From contig JAAEZD010000007.1 in the NCBI GenBank assembly GCA_018223035.1, positions 168,146-232,145 of the forward strand: DNA of 64,000 bases, in the 5' to 3' direction. The position numbers and the translations under genes are program-made. The stretch is from Heliomarina sp018223035 (GTDB taxonomy: Bacteria; Pseudomonadota; Alphaproteobacteria; Rhodobacterales; Rhodobacteraceae). Of this stretch, positions 24,954 through 33,378 are shown piece by piece; position 1 is the first letter of the stretch, and each line of letters opens with the position of its first letter. Below the pieces are notes generated by a model. That model ran no database searches. It was not told where the DNA came from and saw only the letters and a program-made list of their open reading frames with translations.

Positions 24954-24998
24954 GAAATTTCTGTTCAGAAATTTCCCAAGAAAATTCAATTTTCTTGG
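24954..24998. repeat. Two adjacent palindromes between convergent genes
   Basis: 24954-24975 is a perfect 10-base inverted repeat (GAAATTTCTG / CAGAAATTTC) with a two-base centre. 24976-24998 is a perfect 11-base inverted repeat (CCAAGAAAATT / AATTTTCTTGG) around one base. They touch each other and fill the 59-base space between the CoA-binding gene and hisE, so a bidirectional terminator is likely. Confidence 0.85.
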
Positions 24999-25006
24999 TC
25001 GGGATT

Positions 25007-25321
25007 CTACGTAGCCCGGGACGCCTTTTCGGAAATGCCACTTTGCGATTGCCGACGCTGCAGTTCCGCCAGAACTTCCTCAAGAGACACATCCCGCGAA
25101 GCCAGCATAACGAGCAGATGGTAAAGAACATCGGCCGCTTCTGCCGTCAGACGCGCCTTGTCGCCCTTCACGGCTTCGATAATGGCTTCTACAGCCTCCT
25201 CTCCGAACTTTTCGGCACATTTTTCAGGCCCGCTTGCAAGCAAACGCGCTGTCCAGCTGCTATCCGGCGAGGCGTTACGCCTTTCAGATATTGTCGCGCC
25301 AAGTTCTTCCAGAACGCTCAT
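25007..25321 (-). CDS. hisE: Phosphoribosyl-ATP diphosphatase
   Basis: A 104-aa enzyme that hydrolyses PR-ATP to PR-AMP, the second step of histidine synthesis. The all-alpha MazG-like core shows KCAEKFGEEAVEAIIEAVKG and AADVLYHLLVMLASR, supplying the Glu/Asp metal ligands. Its start overlaps the hisF stop by four bases. It is the last gene of the his cluster. Confidence 0.96.
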   Translation of the reverse strand: MSVLEELGATISERRNASPDSSWTARLLASGPEKCAEKFGEEAVEAIIEAVKGDKARLTAEAADVLYHLLVMLASRDVSLEEVLAELQRRQSQSGISEKASRAT

Positions 25322-26079
25322 TCCAGCCTCATCGGTATGCCTGCATCGGCCATGTGCTTTTTAGCCTCTGCAATTGTAAAGTCACCGAAGTGGAAAATGG
25401 ACGCCGCCAGAACGGCGCTTGCGCCACCTAGTGTGACGCCTTCTACAAGGTGATCGAGTGTACCAACACCGCCAGATGCGATGACCGGGATGTCAACTGC
25501 GTCTGAAATGGCCTTGGTCAAGGGAAGGTTAAATCCAGCACGGGTGCCGTCCCTGTCCATGGAGGTCAAAAGGATTTCACCTGCGCCTTTTTCCTCCACC
25601 AGGCGGGCGAATTCCACGGCATCGATGCCGGTGGGCCGACGTCCACCATGGGTGAAAATCTCCCAGCGGCCCGGCGCTACGGTCTTTGCGTCGATGGCCA
25701 CGACGATACACTGGCTGCCAAAGTGGGCCGATGCCTCGGTAATGACTTCCGGACGCGCGACTGCGGCCGAGTTGAAAGAAACCTTGTCAGCGCCGGCCAA
25801 CAGCAGATCACGGACATCTTCACGGGTTCTGACGCCACCGCCTACGGTCAGCGGGATATAGCACTGCTCGGCCGTGCGGCGCACCACATCAAACATCGTT
25901 CCCCGGTTTTCATGCGTGGCGTGAATGTCGAGAAAACACAGCTCGTCTGCCCCGGCTGCGTCATAGGCCTTGGCAGATTCGACCGGATCCCCGGCGTCCC
26001 GCAATTCAACAAAATTGACACCTTTCACGACCCGCCCGTCGGCGACATCGAGGCAGGGGATGATACGTGTCTTGAGCAT
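25318..26079 (-). CDS. hisF: Imidazole glycerol phosphate synthase cyclase subunit
   Basis: A 253-aa TIM-barrel enzyme starting MLKTRIIPCLDVADGRVVKG. The catalytic Asp residues are in PCLD and LLTSMDRDG. The phosphate-binding GGVRT and SGGVGT motifs are intact. It works with HisH, encoded about 2 kb upstream on the same strand. A plus-strand gene lies directly upstream, so hisF must have its own promoter in 26080-26175 or depend on read-through. Confidence 0.97.
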   Translation of the reverse strand: MLKTRIIPCLDVADGRVVKGVNFVELRDAGDPVESAKAYDAAGADELCFLDIHATHENRGTMFDVVRRTAEQCYIPLTVGGGVRTREDVRDLLLAGADKVSFNSAAVARPEVITEASAHFGSQCIVVAIDAKTVAPGRWEIFTHGGRRPTGIDAVEFARLVEEKGAGEILLTSMDRDGTRAGFNLPLTKAISDAVDIPVIASGGVGTLDHLVEGVTLGGASAVLAASIFHFGDFTIAEAKKHMADAGIPMRLE

Positions 26080-26175
26080 TTTATACCTTCAGGGTTTTGC
26101 CTTGGTTGACCGTCCTGTCACGGCAATGTCAACCACCTGCATTGGAACGATATCCACAGGCAAGTCGTTTTGAGC

Positions 26176-26592
26176 ATGAAGAGTAAAACAATCAAGAAAC
26201 TATCCGAGGCTTGTTCTAACATGGAAAACGACCTGATTGAGACTGTTCTTGCCGTCATGGCCAATCCGAAAAGTTGTGAACTCGAAGTGTTCATCGCCAA
26301 AGGCTCAGTACCCGAAACGATGGATCGGTTGAAGCAATCCGTAGTTGCCGCAGGCGCTTATATAGTTGGAGAAGCTTCTGAAGATCATGCGGAAACGCCA
26401 GCTGAAATTTCAGCGCCAGCTCAAATGGCTTTTCGCGCTGGCGTTCCGTCGGGATTCGCCAGAACCCCTCATGATTTTGTCCTGGTGCCCACAATCGTCG
26501 CCACGATGGATCCGGACGAGAACGGGGATGTCTGGATCCGGTTCAATCTGGCCTATAGGCAGGGCGAGGACGATCTGCCGATGGCCGCTTGA
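26176..26592 (+). CDS. Hypothetical protein inside the his cluster
   Basis: A protein of about 138 aa on the strand opposite to the his genes. The N-terminal third is helical (KKLSEACSNMENDLIETVLAVM), the C-terminal part is richer in strands and ends WIRFNLAYRQGEDDLPMAA. There is no signal peptide or membrane segment. Possible starts are TTG 26170, ATG 26176 and ATG 26221; none has a strong ribosome-binding site, and I chose the first ATG. No family is recognised. Codon usage resembles the neighbours. Confidence 0.6.
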   Translation: MKSKTIKKLSEACSNMENDLIETVLAVMANPKSCELEVFIAKGSVPETMDRLKQSVVAAGAYIVGEASEDHAETPAEISAPAQMAFRAGVPSGFARTPHDFVLVPTIVATMDPDENGDVWIRFNLAYRQGEDDLPMAA

Positions 26593-26615
26593 CCGGATCA
26601 TATTGGATTGCAGGC

Positions 26616-27338
26616 TTACTCGTTCAGCAGTTCGATGGCTTCCGCGAGGTCGAGAGCACCGTCGTACAAGGCCCTTCCCGAGATGGCACCGTCGAGCTTC
26701 GCGCCGCAATCGCGAAGCGCTTTGAGATCCGCCAGTGAGCTTACGCCGCCGGATGCGATGACAGGGATGGAAACCGCATTGGCCAGTTCCATTGTCGTTT
26801 CCACATTCGGTCCTTGCATAGCACCATCGCGGTTGATGTCCGTATAAATGATCGCGGCAACACCCGCATCCTCAAAGGATTTCGCAAGTTCCGTGGCGCT
26901 CACATCGGTTTCTTCGGCCCAGCCGCGTGTTGCAACCTTGCCATTGCGCGCATCGATCCCCACAGCCACTTGACCCGGGAATTCGCGGGCAGCCTGTTTC
27001 ACCAGTGACGGGTCCTCGACGGCAACGGTCCCGAGAATGACGCGGGCGAGGCCGCAATCGATCCAGTTTTCAATGGTCGCCATGTCCCGGATGCCACCGC
27101 CAAGCTGCGCCGGTACGTCACAGCGCTTGAGAATTGCTTCCACGGCGCCAGCATTGACCGGCTTGCCTTCAAAGGCGCCATTCAGGTCGACGAGGTGTAG
27201 CCACTGACACCCGGCTTCTACGAAGCTGAGCGCCTGCGCCGCAGGATCGGTATTGAAAACCGTCGCCTTTTCCATGTCTCCGCGCAAAAGCCGAACGGCT
27301 GCGCCATCTTTCAGATCAATCGCCGGATAGAGAATCAT
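26616..27338 (-). CDS. hisA: Phosphoribosylformimino-5-aminoimidazole carboxamide ribotide isomerase
   Basis: A 240-aa TIM-barrel enzyme beginning MILYPAIDLKDGAAVRLLRGD. Catalytic Asp8 (AID) and the second Asp in IIYTDINRDG are present, with phosphate-binding GGIRD and SGGVSS. It converts ProFAR to PRFAR, the substrate of HisFH. It is flanked on both sides by single plus-strand genes. Confidence 0.97.
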   Translation of the reverse strand: MILYPAIDLKDGAAVRLLRGDMEKATVFNTDPAAQALSFVEAGCQWLHLVDLNGAFEGKPVNAGAVEAILKRCDVPAQLGGGIRDMATIENWIDCGLARVILGTVAVEDPSLVKQAAREFPGQVAVGIDARNGKVATRGWAEETDVSATELAKSFEDAGVAAIIYTDINRDGAMQGPNVETTMELANAVSIPVIASGGVSSLADLKALRDCGAKLDGAISGRALYDGALDLAEAIELLNE

Positions 27339-27495
27339 GTCGTTTTCCTGAAGGTTCGGATCGTGTTACCTCGCAAAGCAGACCGAGGCCCGCATGCTAT
27401 GCACAACCGCTTCACGAATTGCAACGCCGTGGCGCCTTCTGACTTGATCGCGGATCCAGCCTCAGAGATGTTGCGGAAAAGGGGAGAAGTGAAAA

Positions 27496-27882
27496 ATGAA
27501 ACATTTGATTGCCGGCGTGTTTGCTTTCCTTGCGGGAACTGGGATTGCTCTGGCCGACCCGATCGAGGGTCGTTGGCAGACCGAAGTCGATGCAGGCGCA
27601 TACGCGATCGTCGAGATGGCCCCCTGCGGCGCCGCGATCTGCGGCGTATTCGTTAAGACCTTCAATGAGCAAGGAGAATATGCCTCTCCCAATCTTGGAA
27701 AAACTGTCGTGATAGACATGGTCCCAAATGGCGAGGGAACCTACGCCGGAAAGGTCTGGCGGCCGTCCAACGACAAGATCTACATCGGAAAAATGGCACT
27801 GGAAGGCGACAGTCTCGCGTTGCGCGGATGTGTCGCCGGCGGTCTCATCTGCTCAAAACAGACATGGAAGCGGGTCGACTAG
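27496..27882 (+). CDS. Secreted DUF2147 protein
   Basis: A 128-aa exported protein with a signal peptide (MKHLIAGVFAFLAGTGIALA) and a DUF2147 beta-barrel-like domain: EGRWQTEVDAGAYAIVEM, IDMVPNGEGTYAGKVW and YIGKMALEGDSLALRGC. Four cysteines (PCGAAICG and RGCVAGGLIC) suggest two disulfides. AAGGGGAGAAG precedes the ATG. It is inserted between hisA and hisH on the other strand. Function unknown. Confidence 0.9.
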   Translation: MKHLIAGVFAFLAGTGIALADPIEGRWQTEVDAGAYAIVEMAPCGAAICGVFVKTFNEQGEYASPNLGKTVVIDMVPNGEGTYAGKVWRPSNDKIYIGKMALEGDSLALRGCVAGGLICSKQTWKRVD

Positions 27883-27909
27883 AACGCGACTATTCGACTG
27901 GCGCCCAAG

Positions 27910-28548
27910 TCAGGGGCGCCAGCGTAGGAAGTTCGAAATGAACCGCAATCCGGTCTGTTGGCTTTTCTCTGGGTGGAATTGCATGCCCAACATGGTGTCA
28001 CGTCCCACGATGGCCGTCACTTCCCCACCGTAATCCACATGAGCCAGGCGCTGCATATTGTCCGAGACGACAAAATGGTAGGAGTGTACGAAATATGCGT
28101 GGTCGCCAGTCGAAATACCGTCGAAAATAGGGTGTTCCCCGTCGATCACCAGATCATTCCACCCCATGTGCGGCACTTTCAAATCAGGGTTCGTCGGCTT
28201 GATCTTGATGACCTCGCCTTCGATCCAGTTCAGCCCCTTGGTCTCTTCATATTCGCGCCCGAGGGTCGCCATCAATTGCATGCCGACGCAGATGCCAAGG
28301 AACGGCTTGCCCTTGACCTCGACAGCCTCAACCAACGCGTCGAACACGCCGGAATGACCGTGCAGGGATGACGCACAGGCCGGAAAGGCACCGTCACCGG
28401 GCAGAACGATCCGATCTGCCTTGGCGATGATTTCGGCTTTGTCCGTTACGATAACGTCACCCGCATCCACTTCGCGCGCCATACGCTGAAATGCCTTTTC
28501 CGCAGAATGCAGGTTTCCACTTTCATAGTCGATTATCGCGGTCAGCAT
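27910..28548 (-). CDS. hisH: Imidazole glycerol phosphate synthase glutamine amidotransferase subunit
   Basis: A 212-aa class I glutaminase that feeds ammonia to HisF. The nucleophile Cys lies in PFLGICVGMQLM, and the His/Glu of the triad are in GMQFHPEKSQ near the C-terminus. The oxyanion segment PGDGAFPAC is typical. The start at 28548 (MLTAIIDYESGNLHS) matches the family; the longer frame lacks support. hisB lies 118 bases upstream. Confidence 0.96.
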   Translation of the reverse strand: MLTAIIDYESGNLHSAEKAFQRMAREVDAGDVIVTDKAEIIAKADRIVLPGDGAFPACASSLHGHSGVFDALVEAVEVKGKPFLGICVGMQLMATLGREYEETKGLNWIEGEVIKIKPTNPDLKVPHMGWNDLVIDGEHPIFDGISTGDHAYFVHSYHFVVSDNMQRLAHVDYGGEVTAIVGRDTMLGMQFHPEKSQQTGLRFISNFLRWRP

Positions 28549-28570
28549 CGTACTCTTCCCGATCAACAGG

Positions 28571-28597
28571 GGGGGCCCGTCGCGATGATCGGCCCCC
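28571..28597. other. GC-rich hairpin between hisB and hisH
   Basis: Seven-base arms GGGGGCC (28571-28577) and GGCCCCC (28591-28597) around a 13-base loop. There is no run of Ts after it in the direction of the his genes, so a simple terminator is unlikely. It could be an mRNA-stability or read-through control element. Confidence 0.4.
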
Positions 28598-28665
28598 TTC
28601 TTTGGGTAAAAAAATATCCCCGCCGGAGGCATCGCGCGCCAGCGCGATCTTCGGCAGCAGAAGTT

Positions 28666-29253
28666 TCAGAGAGTGCCCTTGGTCGAGGGCACGGCGTCGG
28701 ATTTTCTTGGATCCTGTTCGACGGCAAGTCGCAGGGCGCGGGCAACCGATTTAAAGGCTGCTTCGGCAATATGGTGGCTGTTGAAGCCGTGAATTCGGTC
28801 AACATGCAGGGTTATGCCGCCATTCCCCGCAAATGCCTGAAAGAACTCCCGGACAAGCTCCGTGTCGAAAGTACCGATCTTGGGTGTCGGCATATCGACC
28901 CCCCAGCTCAGATATGCACGCCCCGAAAGGTCGAGCGCACAGCGCACCAGTGCCTCGTCCATCGGCAGGTGGCATTCCCCGTACCGGCGGATGCCGCGCT
29001 TGTCACCCAGCGCCTCGGACAGGGCTTGGCCAAGCGCGATGCCAGTGTCCTCAACCGTGTGGTGATCGTCGATATGCAGGTCACCCTTGGCGCTGATTTC
29101 CATGTCGATCAGCGAATGGCGCGCCAGTTGGTCCAGCATGTGATCGAAGAACCCGACGCCGGTCCGGTTGTCATAGGTACCGGTGCCGTCAAGATTGATC
29201 TTCACGGAGATTTCTGTCTCTGCTGTCTTTCTGCTGATTTCGGCGCGTCGCAT
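28666..29253 (-). CDS. hisB: Imidazoleglycerol-phosphate dehydratase
   Basis: A 195-aa manganese enzyme. The start MRRAEISRKTAETEISVKI at 29253 fits the family. Metal-binding histidines are in GFFDHMLDQLARHS, HIDDHHTVEDTGI and HGFNSHHIAEAAFK. It is the monofunctional form, without a HisB phosphatase domain. It is the first his gene here, so the promoter is likely in 29254-29404. Confidence 0.97.
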   Translation of the reverse strand: MRRAEISRKTAETEISVKINLDGTGTYDNRTGVGFFDHMLDQLARHSLIDMEISAKGDLHIDDHHTVEDTGIALGQALSEALGDKRGIRRYGECHLPMDEALVRCALDLSGRAYLSWGVDMPTPKIGTFDTELVREFFQAFAGNGGITLHVDRIHGFNSHHIAEAAFKSVARALRLAVEQDPRKSDAVPSTKGTL

Positions 29254-29404
29254 GGTCAATTTCCTTGGCTGTTGCGGACTTATAGGGAGCGTGCCGAGCC
29301 AATCCAATGGATTTCTGCATTTCCTTCAGCTCCCCCGTGGCGGGGATTGCTTGTCCAAGTTCCGCGTGTCAGGTTGCCTGAAAAACCAAGATAGGGGCCT
29401 TGTC

Positions 29405-29644
29405 ATGTCAACCTGCGTCTTCATTCAGATTCGTTGCAAACCGGGCACAACCTACAAGGTGGCCGAAGCCATCGCTCTGCGTGAAATTCATTCTGAACTC
29501 TATTCGACCAGCGGCGATTTCGATCTTCTGATGAAACTCTACATCCCCGCGGATGCCGATGTCGGCAAGTTCATTAACGACCATCTGCTTGATATCGAAG
29601 GCATAGAAAGGTCTTTGACGACCATGACCTTCAAGGTTTTCTGA
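29405..29644 (+). CDS. Stand-alone Lrp/AsnC ligand-binding (RAM) domain protein
   Basis: A 79-aa protein consisting only of the effector-binding/oligomerisation domain of Lrp/AsnC regulators: MSTCVFIQIRCKPGTTYKVA, TSGDFDLLMKLYIPADADVG and GIERSLTTMTFKVF. There is no helix-turn-helix upstream in frame. Such stand-alone RAM domains bind amino acids and may modulate full regulators. It is divergent from hisB, which makes amino-acid-dependent control of his genes possible but unproven. Confidence 0.88.
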   Translation: MSTCVFIQIRCKPGTTYKVAEAIALREIHSELYSTSGDFDLLMKLYIPADADVGKFINDHLLDIEGIERSLTTMTFKVF

Positions 29645-29776
29645 CCAACTTCTACAAGCATTCCCCTGTGTCGTAACAGCACGCCCAGAACGTCACTCTG
29701 CCGAAAATATATTTTAGGCTTGAAGTTTCTCGGCGAGACGGGAAAAATCGCCCTGCATGATGAGGGAGACTCCGTA

Positions 29777-30175
29777 ATGGCTGCGATCACCGTACATCCC
29801 GAAGGATGGAAGCCGGCAAAAGGCTATGCAAATGGCATTCTCGCCGAAGGTCGCGTGTTGTTCGTCGGCGGTCAGATCGGCTGGAACGCGGATCAGGTGT
29901 TCGAGACCTCCGATTTCATCGGACAGATGCGCCAAGCGCTGCTGAATATTCGCGATGTGGTTACGTCTGCAGGCGGAGCCGTTGAAGATATCGCTCGGCT
30001 GACATGGTATGTCACGGACAAGCAGGAATACGTGAAGCGGCAGGCTGACGTAGGACGCGCCTACCGTGAAGTCATGGGATATCATTTCCCTGCAATGACC
30101 ATGGTCGTTGTCGCTGCCCTTGTTGAGGACGAGGCTTTGGTGGAAATAGAGGCGACCGCCGTTCTTCCTGAGTGA
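29777..30175 (+). CDS. RidA family protein
   Basis: A 132-aa RidA-type protein starting MAAITVHPEGWKPAKGYANG. It has GRVLFVGGQIGW and a C-terminal EDEALVEIEATAVLPE strand; the position of the usual catalytic Arg is occupied by another residue (ALVEIEA), so classic imine-deaminase activity may be missing. A thioesterase gene follows on the same strand, a pairing common in aromatic-acid degradation loci. Confidence 0.85.
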   Translation: MAAITVHPEGWKPAKGYANGILAEGRVLFVGGQIGWNADQVFETSDFIGQMRQALLNIRDVVTSAGGAVEDIARLTWYVTDKQEYVKRQADVGRAYREVMGYHFPAMTMVVVAALVEDEALVEIEATAVLPE

Positions 30176-30323
30176 TCTTGCTCTTTCGGGTAGGCATGCA
30201 CGGTTCGTTTCATCCCATGCTTTGGGGCACACCGCGCGTTCCAAACGTTTAGAACCGCTAAACTCGAACTGCCCGGTTTTCAAACCTGCTGGCCTTGGGC
30301 TAGGACCGGACGTATCGTGACCA

Positions 30324-30758
30324 GTGGCAAAACGGAAGGACATCAAGTTGGGCGAATTCACACTGCCAATCAGCATCAGTTTCGGTCATTGCGATCCGGC
30401 TGCGATTGTCTTCTATCCGAATTATTTCCGCTGGTTTGATCGCTGCTTTCATACTTTCCTCGCCGAACGGGCAGGGGGCCACAATGCGATCTGTGCACAG
30501 CTTGGTGCCAAGGGAATCGGCCTGATCGACGTCAAAGCCAACTTCCCGTCCCCGGCGGTCGAGGGGGATGAGATGTCTCTGGTCCTGTCCATCGAAAAGT
30601 GGAGCGACAAGACCCTGACGCTTGGGTATGAGGGAAAGGTGGGTGACAGGGTTGTGGTATCCGGCAGCGAGATCCGCGGGCTGTTCATTCAAAAGGACGG
30701 CCGCATGAGAGCGGGCGAAATGGCACCTCTGAGGGCGCTCCTTGATCCCGCGCCCTAA
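30324..30758 (+). CDS. Acyl-CoA thioesterase, 4-hydroxybenzoyl-CoA thioesterase family
   Basis: A 144-aa hotdog-fold protein. The catalytic loop SFGHCDPAAIVFYPNYFRWFD contains the Asp of 4HBT thioesterases. Later strands include VEGDEMSLVLSIEKW and VVVSGSEIRGLFI. Two starts compete: GTG 30324, and TTG 30348, which has AAGGA seven bases upstream and would give 136 residues. It follows a RidA gene. Its stop overlaps that of the convergent AEC transporter by four bases. Confidence 0.88.
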   Translation: MAKRKDIKLGEFTLPISISFGHCDPAAIVFYPNYFRWFDRCFHTFLAERAGGHNAICAQLGAKGIGLIDVKANFPSPAVEGDEMSLVLSIEKWSDKTLTLGYEGKVGDRVVVSGSEIRGLFIQKDGRMRAGEMAPLRALLDPAP

Positions 30759-31693
30759 TGCGCCCCCAGCATAATCAGCCAGAACCAGACGGTGACCAGC
30801 GAGGTACCCGTGGCGATAAGAACCGATGAAGCCACGACCCGTTTGGCGCGACCGTACATATTGGCGAAGATATAGGCATTGAAGCCGGGTGCCATCGAGG
30901 AGTTCATTATCGCCGAGCGGAAAAGGTCCTGCTTGAGCGACGTGGCTGTCCCGAAGGCCCAGACAAGAGCAGGGTGCAGCATCAGCGAAATTGTGCACAC
31001 AAAAGCGATGGCACGGAAATCGCCCTCGGGCCGGTACTGAACAAGCACACCGCCAAGGGCGAATAGCGCACAGGGCAGGGCGGAGCGGATGATGAGCGCG
31101 AGCGCGTCATCCACGACGGACGGGATGGTGTAACCCGAGATATTGACGATGAAGCCCATCGCGATCCCGATCACGAGCACATTTCGGAACATCGCCGCGA
31201 AGACCGCTCCGACAAAAGCGCCACTGGATTTGCCGCGCGCCCGTACCAGCTCCATAGCCGTGATGCCAAGGCCGTAGCAAAATGGCGCATGGAAGGCGAT
31301 GATCGCGTAGTTGCCGGTTAATCCTTCGGGCCCAAAGGCGCGCTCGGTGATGGGCAGGCCAAGCAGGACCGAGTTCGAGAACAGGCAGGCGAATCCGATT
31401 GCCACGCAGTCTTCCCAGTCGCGTTTGAAAAGCAGGCGCGCACCGGTGATGCCCACTGAAAAACACAAGGCGGCCGAGATGTAAAACGACGCGAGCAGCC
31501 GCGGGTCAAAGCCAGAAGCCAGATCGATATGCGAAATCGCATTGAAGAGCAGGCAGGGTACGGCAAAGCCCTGCGTGAACTTCATCAGACCGTTGATATG
31601 TTCCGCGTTCAGGTATCCGGCCCGGGTACATCCATAGCCTGCGCCGATCACCAGAAAGACAGGCAGGATGACGTCGATCAGGCTCTGGAACAT
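30755..31693 (-). CDS. AEC family transporter (auxin efflux carrier-like)
   Basis: A 312-aa integral membrane protein with about ten hydrophobic segments, beginning MFQSLIDVILPVFLVIGAGY. The family's conserved GLPITERAFG segment and the NSSMAPGFNAYIFANMYG segment near the C-terminus are visible. AEC proteins export or import dicarboxylates such as malate; the substrate here is not predictable. It starts 18 bases after the MBL gene and is likely in the tail of the same transcript. Confidence 0.9.
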   Translation of the reverse strand: MFQSLIDVILPVFLVIGAGYGCTRAGYLNAEHINGLMKFTQGFAVPCLLFNAISHIDLASGFDPRLLASFYISAALCFSVGITGARLLFKRDWEDCVAIGFACLFSNSVLLGLPITERAFGPEGLTGNYAIIAFHAPFCYGLGITAMELVRARGKSSGAFVGAVFAAMFRNVLVIGIAMGFIVNISGYTIPSVVDDALALIIRSALPCALFALGGVLVQYRPEGDFRAIAFVCTISLMLHPALVWAFGTATSLKQDLFRSAIMNSSMAPGFNAYIFANMYGRAKRVVASSVLIATGTSLVTVWFWLIMLGAH

Positions 31694-31711
31694 TAAGGTT
31701 CGATCCTGATC

Positions 31712-32509
31712 TTATACGGGAATGCGGATCGTCATGCCGTCATAGGCGCAGCTGACGTTCGATGGAGTTTCCTGCGTCACCTTCTCGTAGTCGAGATCGA
31801 TATGCATATTGGTGAGAACCGCATTTGCGGGGGACAGGCGCTCGATCCATTCGAGCGTTCGCGCAAGATGCGCGTGCGTGGGATGCGGGTCGCGCCGCAG
31901 CGCGTCGACGATGAAGTAGTCCAGCCCTTCGAGCGCGCTCCAGGATTCGTCGTAGATTTCTGCCACATCCGGCAGATAGACAAGATCGCCGATGCGGAAC
32001 CCGAGACTGTCGATTGAACCGTGGGCGACGCGGAACGGCCTTAGGTTGATCTTGCCGCCGGGTCCGTCGATTTCAAAGGGGCCGTCAATGGTCTTCATCT
32101 CGAGGATCGGAGGGTAGGGTGAGCCTTCGGGTTGTACGAAGGCATATCCAAACCGGGAAAACAGCGCGTTCTGCGTGTCGCCATCCGCCCAGACGGGAAG
32201 TCGAGCGCGAATGTTGAAGACGATCATGCGGAGGTCATCAATCCCGTGCACGTGATCGGCATGGGAATGCGTGTAGACGACTGCGTCGAGCTTGCCGATT
32301 TTCGCATCCAGAAGCTGCTGTCGCAGGTCAGGAGTCGTGTCGATCAGAACCGTGGTCGTACCATCAGGCCCGTCCCGCTCGATCAGCATCGAACATCTGC
32401 GCCGGGTGTTCTTGGGGTTTGTCGGATCGCAGTCGCCCCAGTGACCGCCCAGTCTTGGAACCCCGCCTGAAGACCCGCACCCGAGGATGGTAAAGCGCAT
32501 TTCTCCCAT
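31712..32509 (-). CDS. MBL-fold metallohydrolase, PhnP-like
   Basis: A 265-aa beta-lactamase-fold phosphodiesterase-like protein. It begins MRFTILGCGSSGGVPRLGGHWG, has the HSHADHVHGIDDLR metal motif and the FRVAHGSIDSLGFRIGDLVYLPD segment typical of PhnP and related cyclic phosphodiesterases. Its start codon overlaps the tatD stop by one base. No phn genes are present, so a general phosphodiester role is more likely than C-P lyase function. Confidence 0.9.
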   Translation of the reverse strand: MGEMRFTILGCGSSGGVPRLGGHWGDCDPTNPKNTRRRCSMLIERDGPDGTTTVLIDTTPDLRQQLLDAKIGKLDAVVYTHSHADHVHGIDDLRMIVFNIRARLPVWADGDTQNALFSRFGYAFVQPEGSPYPPILEMKTIDGPFEIDGPGGKINLRPFRVAHGSIDSLGFRIGDLVYLPDVAEIYDESWSALEGLDYFIVDALRRDPHPTHAHLARTLEWIERLSPANAVLTNMHIDLDYEKVTQETPSNVSCAYDGMTIRIPV

Positions 32510-33315
32510 CAGGCAGCGTCCTTGTATTTCGCGGCCTTGGCAAAGAGGCGATCAAAATTTTCCTGCGTCTGGGCTGCAAAGCTCCGGTAATCCATGCCGA
32601 AAAGCTCGGCGCCTACCTTTGCCGTGTGCACCGTATAGGCAGGTTCGTTGCGCTTTCCTCTGAATGGTTTCGGCGCCAGATAGGGGCTGTCCGTTTCGAC
32701 AAGGATGCGGTCCACCGGCGCGGCCGCAAAGATGTCGCGCACCTCCTGGCTTTTCGGGAAGGTCGCGATGCCTGACATGGACAGGTAGAACCCCAGATCG
32801 ATTGCGGCTTTGGCCAGTTCGGACCCGGAAGAAAAGCAATGCATCACACAGGGGTAAGCACCGGCCTTGAATTCTTGGGTGAGGATCTGCGCCATATCCT
32901 CGTCGGCCGCGCGCGAATGAATGATCAGCGGCAGCTGCGTTTCCCGCGCTGCGGCAATATGAATGCGCAAGGACTGCTTCTGGATCTCGGCGCTTTCGGC
33001 GGTGTAGTGATAATCGAGACCCGTTTCTCCGATCCCAACGAACTTGGGATGCTTCGCCAATTCGACCAGTTCCTCTACAGAAGTCAGCGGTTCTTCGGCG
33101 GCGCTCATTGGGTGCGTACCGGCGGCATAGAAAACGGAGGCATGATCCTCGGCAAGCTTGCGAACTTTCGGTTCGTTTTTCAGCCGCGTGCAGATCGTCA
33201 CCATGCGGGTTACGCCAGCGTCGGCCGCATTTTCAATGATCTGCTCAACCTGGTTCTCAAAATCGGGAAAGTCGATATGACAATGGCTATCGGTAATTTC
33301 TGGTGTCTGAGTCAT
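32509..33315 (-). CDS. tatD: TatD family metal-dependent DNA hydrolase
   Basis: A 268-aa TIM-barrel amidohydrolase-like protein. Metal ligands are in TDSHCHIDFPDF, GIGETGLDYHY, LIIHSRAADEDM, CVMHCFSSG and LVETDSPYLAPKPFRGKRNEP. TatD/YcfH proteins act as 3'-5' DNA/RNA exonucleases. It is the usual neighbour of tmk and holB in proteobacteria, as seen here. Confidence 0.95.
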   Translation of the reverse strand: MTQTPEITDSHCHIDFPDFENQVEQIIENAADAGVTRMVTICTRLKNEPKVRKLAEDHASVFYAAGTHPMSAAEEPLTSVEELVELAKHPKFVGIGETGLDYHYTAESAEIQKQSLRIHIAAARETQLPLIIHSRAADEDMAQILTQEFKAGAYPCVMHCFSSGSELAKAAIDLGFYLSMSGIATFPKSQEVRDIFAAAPVDRILVETDSPYLAPKPFRGKRNEPAYTVHTAKVGAELFGMDYRSFAAQTQENFDRLFAKAAKYKDAA

Positions 33316-33378
33316 ACGCCTTGGTGTCTTCTTGGCTTGCTTTGGTCGCGCGACGCGTGCCGTTGCGATGCGACGGCC

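Noticed and set aside
28561..28600. Hairpin between hisB and hisH as a his attenuator or riboswitch
   Set aside because: No leader peptide with His codons, no T-run and no known riboswitch layout; kept only as a hairpin.
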